Part shown: in pieces, positions 8,846-15,980 of the stretch | Layout: the number at the start of each line of letters is the position of its first letter | Position numbering within the stretch: the stretch's first letter is position 1 | NCBI GenBank assembly: GCA_001766655.1 | Contig: MJCC01000011.1 | Location: forward strand, 92,015 to 110,129 | Direction: 5' to 3' | Source of the DNA: Phytomonas francai | Taxonomy: Eukaryota > Euglenozoa > Kinetoplastea > Trypanosomatida > Trypanosomatidae | Length of the DNA stretch: 18,115 nucleotides | Notes under the pieces: model-generated | Seen by the model: the letters and a program-made list of their open reading frames with translations, nothing else | Database searches by the model: none | Told to the model about the DNA's origin: nothing | Translations under genes and position numbers: made by a program

Positions 8846-9380
8846 GATGAGGGGTAAAAAAAAAGAAAATGAAACCAAAAACAGAAGGATCGGCGTGAGT
8901 GTGAAGGGAGCGATGTATGAAAGAGAGAGAAAGTGTGTGTGTGAATGCTTCCTTAAGGATGAATCGAAAGATGAAACACGAAAAGCGCTTTTGTAGAACA
9001 CTGAGGAGGAAAGGATCTCTCTGGTTGCCGTATCGTTTCCTCCTCTTTCATAAGAAACGAGAGGAATGGAGGGGGGAAAGCTAGCCAATTCCTTCCCGGA
9101 TTTAGGGCTACTCGTTTTGATTGGAGTGCTTATATATTTTCCCAAATTAAAGGGAGTCCATCATTTTGAATACTTTAGTGGAAGTATATTTTAAATGGAA
9201 AGGGAAAGAATAACTTCCATCGAGCCGCGTGTTATGAAAGCATGAACAGTATAGCATTTCTATACAGCTATTCAAGCCGGCCGTATATTCACCACCTCTT
9301 TCCTCTGTGCTGCTCACAGCCTTCGCTCCTTCCCTTTCTTCTTCCCTCTCCCTTTCTCACTACGAAGTGAATGTGTGTAT

Positions 9381-9395
9381 GGGGGGGGGGGGGGG
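9381..9395 (+). repeat. Homopolymer of 15 G
   Basis: Fifteen consecutive G, preceded by a short TGTGTAT stretch. Length may be uncertain because such runs are prone to sequencing error. It lies in the presumed IFT172 3' UTR or spacer. Confidence 0.85.
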
Positions 9396-9887
9396 AGAAA
9401 GGGGGAATGGATACAAGTAAAACACGATAGATGCATGACATTTTTTTGGTTATCAAGTTTTAAAAAAAAAAAAAAAGGAGTGGGTGTGAGTGTGAGTGGG
9501 TCTGTGTTTTACTTCCATTCTTTTATTCTTTCCGTTTAGAGTTAGCGCTAAGAGTCGTATGGATGACTGGTATAGAAAATGATATAAGACGCAAATCAGT
9601 AATACTGGTGTTTTTCTCATATATTTCATTCTTATAGTTAGCGATGTAAAATAAAATTTAGTAAATGTGTCTATTGTTGGTTTCAGAGCATGAATTTTGG
9701 GAAATTATTTAAACACACACAAATTTCCGTTTCACGGGGCAAAAAACTAACTTCAATCCGATGGGAAGAGAGAGCGAATTCACACCTCAAAAGGTTTTCC
9801 CGGGGGGATGCGTTCTTGTATGCCGATCTCTATGGGTATACCCTCTTTTCATCTATTAAGCCCTTTATTATTATTTCTTTTTTCCCC

Positions 9888-9907
9888 ATATATATATATA
9901 TATATAT
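9888..9907. repeat. TA dinucleotide microsatellite
   Basis: Twenty bases of alternating A and T in the spacer. Similar runs occur at 3136-3156 and 15222-15252, in the other spacers. Confidence 0.85.
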
Positions 9908-10097
9908 TCTTCAAAATCCACAGTTGCAACCAAAAAGTATACATATAAATCAAAGGGGCCTTGTTACCCTTAGCCCCTTTAGGTAGGAATTAAGTAGAGC
10001 ACACCCGAGTTAGCGGGTTTACAGTAAACTGCACGGTAGTTTTTCTCTAGCATCACTTTTTTTCTTTTTAATTCTGTTTCCTTATAGCAATATCTCT

Positions 10098-10124
10098 ATT
10101 ATTATTATTATTATTATTATTATT
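10098..10124 (+). repeat. (ATT)9 microsatellite
   Basis: Nine ATT units just upstream of the probable splice acceptor for the 10238 gene. The T-rich strand adds to the pyrimidine content before that site. Confidence 0.9.
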
Positions 10125-10126
10125 AG

Positions 10127-10142
10127 CCTTTTTATTTTCTAG
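10127..10142 (+). promoter_or_regulatory. Probable trans-splice acceptor for the 143-residue protein gene
   Basis: A tract made almost entirely of C and T ends in TCTAG, with AG at 10141-10142. This is 95 bases before the ATG at 10238. Another AG, at 10125-10126 after the ATT array, is an alternative. Confidence 0.5.
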
Positions 10143-10237
10143 CATCGTTTGAGGATCTCGACTTGTGCGTATTGCCTTCCCTCCCACACAATAGAATAGT
10201 AGAAGCCCCAACCCCAGCGCCCGCGACGTGTGACAGG

Positions 10238-10669
10238 ATGGTCCGCTACGCGCAGCGGCCGTGGTACAACCCCCTCGGGTTTATGGCCTCCTCGCCCGCG
10301 TCCTACGTCTCCATGCTCTTCCTGTCCGGCATGACCCTGGCCTGGCCCCTGCGCTACCGCATCTCGGAGTACTTCGAGCGCCAACGCGCCGGCCCCCACG
10401 TCGAGCTCCGGCAAAGGGCGGTCATGTACTACAACGAGATCGACCGAATGCACCGTCGGCAGGCGATGGTGAATCAGGAGAACCTACAGCATGATAATAA
10501 CGGGCAGCGACTGCAGGCGTTGATGGCGGCGGAAGCTTTGAGGATGGGGCATATTGATCAGGAGTACAATTACTGGTATGCGCATCAGAGAGATGCAATA
10601 CGTGCGGAGAAGCTACTCTTGGAGATTGAGGAGCTGAAGGCGAAGATGGCGTCGAAAAAAGGGAAGTAG
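10238..10669 (+). CDS. Unrecognised 143-residue single-pass membrane protein
   Basis: The frame extends upstream without an ATG; the first ATG is at 10238 (context gacaggATGGTC). The protein starts MVRYAQRPWYNPLGF. One hydrophobic segment follows at about residues 15-36 (ASYVSMLFLSGMTLAWPL). The rest is charged and helical, with YYNEIDRMHRRQAM and a Lys/Glu-rich C-terminal helix ending in ASKKGK. A short Arg- and Trp-containing N terminus, one membrane span and a long helix are seen in small subunits of mitochondrial inner-membrane complexes, but I see no diagnostic motif, so that is only a suggestion. GC content is high through the membrane segment and falls after about 10430. It has its own likely splice acceptor and sits between IFT172 and epsilon-tubulin. 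The coding call is supported by codon composition and the stop at 10667-10669. Confidence 0.75.
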   Translation: MVRYAQRPWYNPLGFMASSPASYVSMLFLSGMTLAWPLRYRISEYFERQRAGPHVELRQRAVMYYNEIDRMHRRQAMVNQENLQHDNNGQRLQALMAAEALRMGHIDQEYNYWYAHQRDAIRAEKLLLEIEELKAKMASKKGK

Positions 10670-10737
10670 CATTGCCTTCTTTACTTTTTGTCCCCGTTCC
10701 GCTGCTTTTTGGGTCTTTAGTTTTAGATGAGACCCAA

Positions 10738-10763
10738 CTCTCTCTCTCTCTCTCTCTCTTCAG
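10738..10763 (+). promoter_or_regulatory. CT repeat with AG: strong trans-splice-acceptor-like signal without a clear gene
   Basis: Eleven CT units (10738-10759) are followed by TCAG, with AG at 10762-10763, only about 70 bases after the stop at 10669. In form it is among the best acceptor signals in the window. The only ATG-started frame close behind it is a 52-codon one at 10846-11004. It may instead just position polyadenylation of the upstream messenger. Confidence 0.45.
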
Positions 10764-12330
10764 AGAGCTTGTGCGGTTTTCCCGGGGAAGGGGAAGGCCC
10801 TTTCCTTCACCTATCTTTGCCCTTTTCAAACCAGATCACCCGCTTATGAAAGTGTTACCGATAACTTTATGTTGTGGGGGTTTGCCTCCTTCCCTTTTCC
10901 CTTCTTTGCAACCTAAAAAAAAAAGTGGAAAAGGGTGTATCCGCATTGACAACAATGTACTTCTTATCGAAAAGGGTTTTTTTATGGGTTGCTGTATAAG
11001 CTAGGCACTGGAAAAATAGGGTACACATGTGTATACGACAAAGTTCTTTGATTCTTGCTATTCTAGCCTTCTATTATTCTTCAATTATTTCTTTCCTTCT
11101 CTCTTTCGATCCCAGATGGACTATATAAATGGATATCATTGCTGTAGATAGAGTTGTTTGGAAGTGGCAAGGCGCCGTGTTTTTACAATGGGAAAAATAG
11201 TTCTTGAAAAAGGGAATTAGGTTTTCCTTTCTCTGTTCATTTTATAGAATCGATACTGACAATAAGATGTTTTTGTGGGGCTGAATTCATAACGTTGCCA
11301 TACTTGCGCACTTTTCATGTGGTGTTGGTTTTCAGAAAATCAAACCCTCAAGTCCTGCTGCTTGTTGCCTTTACCATGATTGCTAATTTGATCTCGACAG
11401 AACTTTCTTATCCTTGCTATTTCGTGCTTCATTCATGGCCACTGTTGCTTGGTATTCTGCGCCGATTCTCAGTATCTGAAGTTTTTCTTCCGCGCTAGCG
11501 AAGGAAAATCGAACAGGTGTCTCGGCATAACTACCTCAGCAGGTGATAATATTATGCTCATTATATTGCAGGAGTCGCTAAAAAGACATGTATTTCCCAC
11601 AAAGTACCCTGCTAATGTAAATAGACCAAGACCAACTCAAAGAAGCATTTCTCGAGCACGCATCGGCGGGCACGCGGCCTTGAAGATCTGCTTTAGTTAA
11701 GATGCTTTTAACATTGTTTCTTATTTTTATAAACCGTATAAAGTTGTCATGCCTTTTAAGAGCACTCCTGCTGTTCATATTACTACATAAACGCACATAC
11801 ACCAGGGCATTCTATAAATTAGCTAGACTAGGGTTGTAGCCCCTCAAATGCTAGAAGGGCACTCCTGAAGGGCATAGTGTATTTTTTTCACTATCAGTTT
11901 TCTTTTTCCTTTGCCCGTCTGACTTCCCTTATTGGGTTGAATTCAGTCCTAGTAGGCTATGCTGAGTGAAGTGGAAGGCTTATCAAGGGAAATAATACAC
12001 AAACACGAACAGAATAGTTTTATACACGTCCACTCATACTCATACTCATCCCTATACACACAATCATATAGAATATAGAACGACGAAACAATCTTAACGT
12101 TGAAACCGAATAGATTTATTTAGCAATCAACCGATACCGAGTGATATTATCTTTTCTTTCTTCCTCTCCAAGGTGGGAAAGAGTAAACGGATAATTTTGA
12201 AGCCAAAAGGCGTTGTTGGGGTTATCCCATATTATAGGAATCCTCAAGTGGCTTGTCCACCTTTTGGAAATTGTAGGTATAAAAGAATCTTCGCCTGTTT
12301 AGTTCTTTAAAACAACTAACTCTGGGGCTG

Positions 12331-12346
12331 TGTTTCTTTTCATTAG
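12331..12346 (+). promoter_or_regulatory. Probable trans-splice acceptor for epsilon-tubulin
   Basis: A T-rich tract (TGTTTCTTTTCATTAG) ends with AG at 12345-12346. No further AG occurs until 12437-12438, inside codon 3, so this is the nearest acceptor that preserves the start codon. It implies an 83-base leader containing a C/T-rich stretch and a TG microsatellite. Confidence 0.55.
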
Positions 12347-12393
12347 CTTCCTCGCACTCCATTGGGTCTCCCCCACCCCACCCCCTTTCCTTT

Positions 12394-12418
<25 letters not shown>
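12394..12418 (+). repeat. (TG)12 microsatellite in the epsilon-tubulin leader
   Basis: Twelve TG units plus one T lie 11 bases before the ATG. If the acceptor at 12346 is used, the repeat is transcribed as part of the 5' UTR. Confidence 0.9.
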
Positions 12419-12424
<6 letters not shown>

Positions 12425-12429
12425 TACGT

Positions 12430-13824
12430 ATGCCTCGCGAGATTATAACTGTGCAGGTCGGGCAATGTGGAAACCAGCTTGGCATGCGCTGGTGGGATGT
12501 GATGCTGCAGGAACACAAGGCTAACCCGCTCTTCCCCGACGCCAGAGACTCCCTCTTTCACGCGCGAGAACAGACTCATTGTGATAGCGGCCTAAAAGCG
12601 CGCTGCGTTGCTATAGATATGGAGGAGTCCGTCTTGGCAGCGATGTTGCGTGGCCCGCTTCGGGGGATGTTCGACAGCAACTTTTTCGTTTCGGATGTGA
12701 GCGGGGCGGGGAATAACTGGGCAGTTGGGCATATGGAGTACGGTGACAAGTACCTCGATACCATCACAGAATCCGTTCGTGCGCAGGTGGAGGCCTGTGA
12801 TTGTCTTCAGTGCTTTTTTGTAATGCACTCTATGAGCGGAGGGACAGGGTCGGGGCTCGGAACGCGTGTTCTCGGCATGCTTGACGAGGAGTTCCCAGGG
12901 ATTTACCGGATATGCCCCGTCGTCTTCCCCTCCCGCGTGGATGACGTCGTTACCGCGCCCTACAACAGCTGTTTCGCCTTGAAGGAGCTTCTGGAGCACG
13001 CGGATTGCGTGTTGCCCCTGGACAACGACGCCCTCGCGCGGATGGCGGATCGTGCGTTGGGGGTGGCCTCTGGAAAAGGAAACGCGCTCGTGGGGGTTCC
13101 GCAGCCCCGCACCTTCACCGCTGCGCAGCCTACCCAAACCAAGGGCCTCCCCTACGACTCCATGAACGCCCTCGTCGCGCAGCTGCTGAGCAACCTCACC
13201 TGCGCGATGCGCTTTCCCGGGCCGCTCAACATGGACATCAACGAGATCACGACCAATCTCGTGCCCTACGCGCGGCTGCATCTCTTAACCGCGGGGATCG
13301 CGCCGCTGTGGGTGGGAAAGCACTCCACGCTCGGGGGCTCGCGCGGGGTCGACGCGATGCTGTCCTCCTGCCTTGCGCGCGAGCACCTCTTTGTCGAGGT
13401 TGGGGATCTGCATCGGAGCACCACACTCGCGACGGCACTCATCGCGCGCGGACCGCAGATCTCCGTCGGGGATCTCAACCGCAACGTCGGGAGGCTCCGC
13501 GCGCGGCTCACAATGCCGTATTGGAACGAAGACGGCTTCAAAACGGCGCTCTGCAGTGTGAGCCCACTCGGGCATCGGGATTCGATGCTCACACTCACGA
13601 ACAGCTGCGCGATCACCGGTAAGGTGCGGGAGGTTTACGATAAGTTCATGCGATTGTACTCCGCACGCTCGCACGTTCACCACTACGAGCGTTATCTTGC
13701 GCTGGACTACTTCGACTCCACCGCGGAGGGGATACGGTCGATGTTGGATGACTACGAGTACTTGGCGACTGCACAGAGGCCCGCCACGGCGCCGCGCTGC
13801 ATGAAGGAGTTGGTGATTTATTGA
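12430..13824 (+). CDS. TUBE1: Epsilon-tubulin
   Basis: Epsilon-tubulin is a GTP-binding tubulin of the basal body or centriole, linked to triplet microtubules. The protein has 464 residues, against about 475 in human. It has the tubulin start with GQCGNQ (11-16) and the GTP-binding signature SGGTGSG (136-142). Features typical of the epsilon class are LKARCVAIDMEE, GAGNNWAVGH, CDCLQCFFVMHSM, HADCVLPLDN and LNMDINEITTNLVP, and near the C terminus the CSVSPLGH and FMRLYSARSHVHHY stretches. The open frame continues upstream through the TG repeat, but the first ATG is at 12430, and MPREIITVQVGQCGNQ fits the family start. That first stretch resembles gamma-tubulin, while everything after about residue 55 reads as epsilon. 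There is no acidic tail of the alpha/beta type, as expected. Confidence 0.95.
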   Translation: MPREIITVQVGQCGNQLGMRWWDVMLQEHKANPLFPDARDSLFHAREQTHCDSGLKARCVAIDMEESVLAAMLRGPLRGMFDSNFFVSDVSGAGNNWAVGHMEYGDKYLDTITESVRAQVEACDCLQCFFVMHSMSGGTGSGLGTRVLGMLDEEFPGIYRICPVVFPSRVDDVVTAPYNSCFALKELLEHADCVLPLDNDALARMADRALGVASGKGNALVGVPQPRTFTAAQPTQTKGLPYDSMNALVAQLLSNLTCAMRFPGPLNMDINEITTNLVPYARLHLLTAGIAPLWVGKHSTLGGSRGVDAMLSSCLAREHLFVEVGDLHRSTTLATALIARGPQISVGDLNRNVGRLRARLTMPYWNEDGFKTALCSVSPLGHRDSMLTLTNSCAITGKVREVYDKFMRLYSARSHVHHYERYLALDYFDSTAEGIRSMLDDYEYLATAQRPATAPRCMKELVIY

Positions 13825-14230
13825 TACCTTTTGTTTGTATAATTTTCCCAAACGGAAGGAGAGCGGGGAGAAAGCGCTGCAAAGGTTGCTATTTTCGTGT
13901 TAAAACTACCTCCGCTCGCCTCTTGGTCTCTTCAATTTCGTGATGTTTTGTTGCTCTTTCTTAAAAAAAAAAAAAAGGGCACATAGGGCCCATAATTTTA
14001 AAAAGCGATTTTTCCCATTTATCGAGATGCTTTTCATCTTGTGGTATGTGTGAATCAATCGATGCTTTTTTTCCTTCTGCTTAAATGTGGTGTAGCCCCA
14101 ATGCACATTATCATGGAATGGTGTATGTTGTTGTTTTTTTAGTCTCTACGGAAACTTATTCTAAAATTTATCAGGCTTGACACCAATAAAAACAAGTTAG
14201 GGGTGAAAAGTAAAAAGCTGACGAAACAGC
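13825..14230. other. Intergenic spacer between epsilon-tubulin and p28
   Basis: AT-rich, with a run of 14 A (13963-13976) and no gene visible. The right end holds a T-rich tract and AG that probably serve as the p28 splice acceptor. Confidence 0.6.
14126..14142 (+). promoter_or_regulatory. Probable trans-splice acceptor for p28
   Basis: A T/G tract ending in seven T is followed by AG at 14141-14142. This gives an 88-base leader to the ATG at 14231. Other AGs lie closer to the ATG but lack a pyrimidine tract. Confidence 0.45.
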
Positions 14231-15193
14231 ATGAACCAATCCTTTGGAACGAGGGAGGCTAAAAGCTTATCCCATAGCAACATCACCGTTGAACATGACG
14301 CAGTTACGCGGTGTCCCTCTCTTGAACCCATGTTAGGGAATCTTTTGGAGGGCGCTCGAATGAACTCCATCCTCCTTCAACAGCTCCTGCCGGTGCTCCG
14401 TGAGCGCGGCGGGCTTGACGAGGATGCGGAAGGCACGCGATCTGCGCCGCTTTTCATCGACGTTGACGGCCCCATGAACCCGGAGGATTCTCTGATCGTT
14501 TTCGACACCCCGTACGCCCCGGAGAACCCGTCGAAGTCGCTGAAGTTGCGCAAAAAGCTCGGCCTCTTGCCGACGGAGAGCCAGCCCGTGGATCCGAACG
14601 TGCGGATCATCCTCGACAGCTTCATCACGCCGCGGCGGTGGCTGGATCCGGCGACGGGCACCCTCTGGGTTCAGCACGCGAGCCCCTACCCGAGCAACCG
14701 CATCGAGACGATCAACGTCCACCAGGCCTTTCACCGGAAGCTCAAGGCGCTGAACGTGCGGCGGACCGGGACGAGCCCGGCGCGGACCGCCCTCACGGCG
14801 GAGTGCTTCCTCGAGGTGATCCGGCAGGTCGTGACGGAGTGCTGGGAACGGGGGCTGCTGCTCCTGCACGTCTACGCCGAGCGCGTGGCCTCGCAGGCGG
14901 CGCATCGCGAGATGTTCGAGAGCCGCGTCGGACACGCCTTTCGCCTCGCCCTCCGAGGCGAGAAGGGGGCCTCGATCACGCAGCAAGATAAGGCCAGGCT
15001 CCAAAACCGCATCCAAGAGCTCGAGCGAAAGGAGCAGGAGCTCAAGGAGGGGTGCGAGGCGTTTGCGAAGTCCTCCGAGGAGGAGCGGCTTATTGAAGAG
15101 AAGAAGCATAATGACGCGATGCTGGCGCTAAAGAGGGAGTACGTGCGCAAAAAGAATCAACTAGAGTGCATGCTGGCCGTACCGCCGCCGTGA
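14231..15193 (+). CDS. DNALI1: Axonemal inner-arm dynein light intermediate chain p28
   Basis: The p28 family binds heavy chains of a subset of single-headed inner dynein arms in the flagellar axoneme. This protein has 320 residues against about 258 for human DNALI1. Family landmarks are EDSLIVFDTPY (85-95), ILDSFITPRRWLDPATGTLWVQ (127-148), the SRI/DVVHLQ-like stretch NRIETINVHQ (156-165), ECFLEVIRQVVTECWERGLLLL (191-212), and a C-terminal coiled coil (about 250-310) containing EEKKHNDAMLALKRE. The first 80 or so residues have no counterpart in the animal protein. Met82 (14474) would give almost exactly the canonical start. I keep the first ATG because the frame is open and the likely splice acceptor lies upstream of it. 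The central part is GC-rich; the first 100 bases are less so. Confidence 0.92.
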   Translation: MNQSFGTREAKSLSHSNITVEHDAVTRCPSLEPMLGNLLEGARMNSILLQQLLPVLRERGGLDEDAEGTRSAPLFIDVDGPMNPEDSLIVFDTPYAPENPSKSLKLRKKLGLLPTESQPVDPNVRIILDSFITPRRWLDPATGTLWVQHASPYPSNRIETINVHQAFHRKLKALNVRRTGTSPARTALTAECFLEVIRQVVTECWERGLLLLHVYAERVASQAAHREMFESRVGHAFRLALRGEKGASITQQDKARLQNRIQELERKEQELKEGCEAFAKSSEEERLIEEKKHNDAMLALKREYVRKKNQLECMLAVPPP

Positions 15194-15218
15194 GAAGGCA
15201 ATCCTTATTAAGACTCGT

Positions 15219-15221
<3 letters not shown>

Positions 15222-15252
<31 letters not shown>
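15222..15252. repeat. TA dinucleotide microsatellite
   Basis: Thirty-one bases of alternating A and T, beginning 29 bases after the p28 stop. It is the longest of the three TA runs in the window. Confidence 0.9.
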
Positions 15253-15255
<3 letters not shown>

Positions 15256-15550
15256 CGTGATTGTTGTTAAATATTGGATTCTGATGCTTTTTCTTTGTAA
15301 CATTCATTACCTTCTCAATAGGCATTTATATCAAATACGAACCTTTTGCTATATTCAAATACGCCTATAGGAAAAATATAAGATATGTGTGTATATACTG
15401 CAGAAAAGTCCTTTTCGCCGGAATTCTGAGAGGATTTCTCCCCAGAGAGTGAGGTATCGATCAGATAGAGAGATGATGTAAATGTTAAAGTTATGATTCT
15501 GTACTATAATCTGAACACCTCTTTGCATGCTAAAGAAGGAAAATCTTCAC

Positions 15551-15569
15551 TATTATTATTATTATTATT
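15551..15569 (+). repeat. TAT/ATT trinucleotide microsatellite
   Basis: About six TAT units in the AT-rich spacer, similar to the ATT array at 10098-10124. Confidence 0.85.
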
Positions 15570-15847
15570 CCTAAGATACTATTTTCCCCATTTTTAGTCT
15601 CTTTTGCTTCGAAATTTGTTTTCCCTACGCTTACCTCTTCCAGTGTATTGGTCACTGACCAGATACGAAATCATCACTGATACGATTTTTAAAAACCTAG
15701 AAAGTTGATAGAAAATACCGCCTATTAGTTTTGTAGATACTTTCTAAAGACATTGTTTATCTACTATTAGATCATTTCAAGTACTTTAGCTGTCAAAATA
15801 GGCAGATTACCTTCTTAAAAGGCTATTGCCGCAGCGATTACTATAGG

Positions 15848-15859
15848 TTTTTTACACAG
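15848..15859 (+). promoter_or_regulatory. Possible trans-splice acceptor for the repeat-containing gene
   Basis: Six T followed by ACACAG, with AG at 15858-15859, lie 121 bases before the ATG at 15981. The tract is short, so other AGs between here and the ATG (for example near 15876 and 15886) remain possible. Confidence 0.35.
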
Positions 15860-15980
15860 GAATAAAGGCTAAACAGTGGAATTCAGGTAAATTTGATTTA
15901 TCTTGAAATATTATTTTCTATCCTCAAGTTATCTAAAACTTGTGATAGTAATATCTAAAGAGAGTCCATATATATGTATA

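Larger units (their letters stand above)
8846..10237. other. Intergenic spacer between IFT172 and the 143-residue protein gene
   Basis: No convincing gene is present. The ATG-started open frame at 9690-9986 is low complexity and reads through a TA repeat. Visible elements are a purine-rich stretch after the IFT172 stop, complementary arms at 9003-9012 and 9036-9045, a run of 15 G (9381-9395), a run of 15 A (9462-9476), a TA run (9888-9907) and an ATT array (10098-10124). It is probably a long 3' UTR, a polyadenylation zone and the next gene's 5' leader. Confidence 0.6.
10670..12429. other. Long spacer (about 1.76 kb) before epsilon-tubulin
   Basis: This is the largest gap in the window and contains no gene I can support. 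It holds a CT repeat ending in AG (10738-10763), a run of A (10917-10925), a 12-base perfect palindrome TACACATGTGTA (11022-11033) and AT-rich sequence. Inverted 8-base arms lie at 12203-12210 and 12260-12267, and a TG microsatellite at 12394-12418. The small + frames at 11295-11498 and 11449-11700 start at TTG and look like chance. No tRNA-like or snRNA-like element was recognised. Confidence 0.55.
15194..15980. other. Intergenic spacer between p28 and the repeat-containing gene
   Basis: Strongly AT-rich, with no gene visible. It holds a 31-base TA run (15222-15252) shortly after the p28 stop and a TAT/ATT run (15551-15569). A short T tract with AG near 15859 probably begins the next messenger. 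Confidence 0.6.

Noticed and set aside
8657..9145. Minus-strand frame of 162 codons across the IFT172 3' end
   Set aside because: It overlaps the conserved cysteine module and then a purine-rich spacer. It would be the only gene on the opposite strand and has low-complexity composition.
9690..9986. ATG-started 98-codon + strand frame in the spacer
   Set aside because: It encodes an IYIYIYI stretch from the TA repeat, and composition is that of spacer DNA. No family resemblance.
11022..11033. Perfect 12-base palindrome TACACATGTGTA
   Set aside because: Single occurrence in AT- and TG-rich spacer, with no second copy or associated element, so chance is the simplest explanation.
11116..11130. 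TATA-like sequence in the spacer
   Set aside because: The surrounding DNA is AT-rich, and TATA-box promoters are not expected for protein genes in this kind of organism.
11295..11700. Two small + frames (67 and 83 codons) in the long spacer
   Set aside because: Both begin with TTG rather than ATG and have spacer-like base composition.
12309..12320. AACTAAC, resembling the start of a spliced-leader RNA exon
   Set aside because: The following bases do not match a spliced-leader exon and no snRNA-like context is present.
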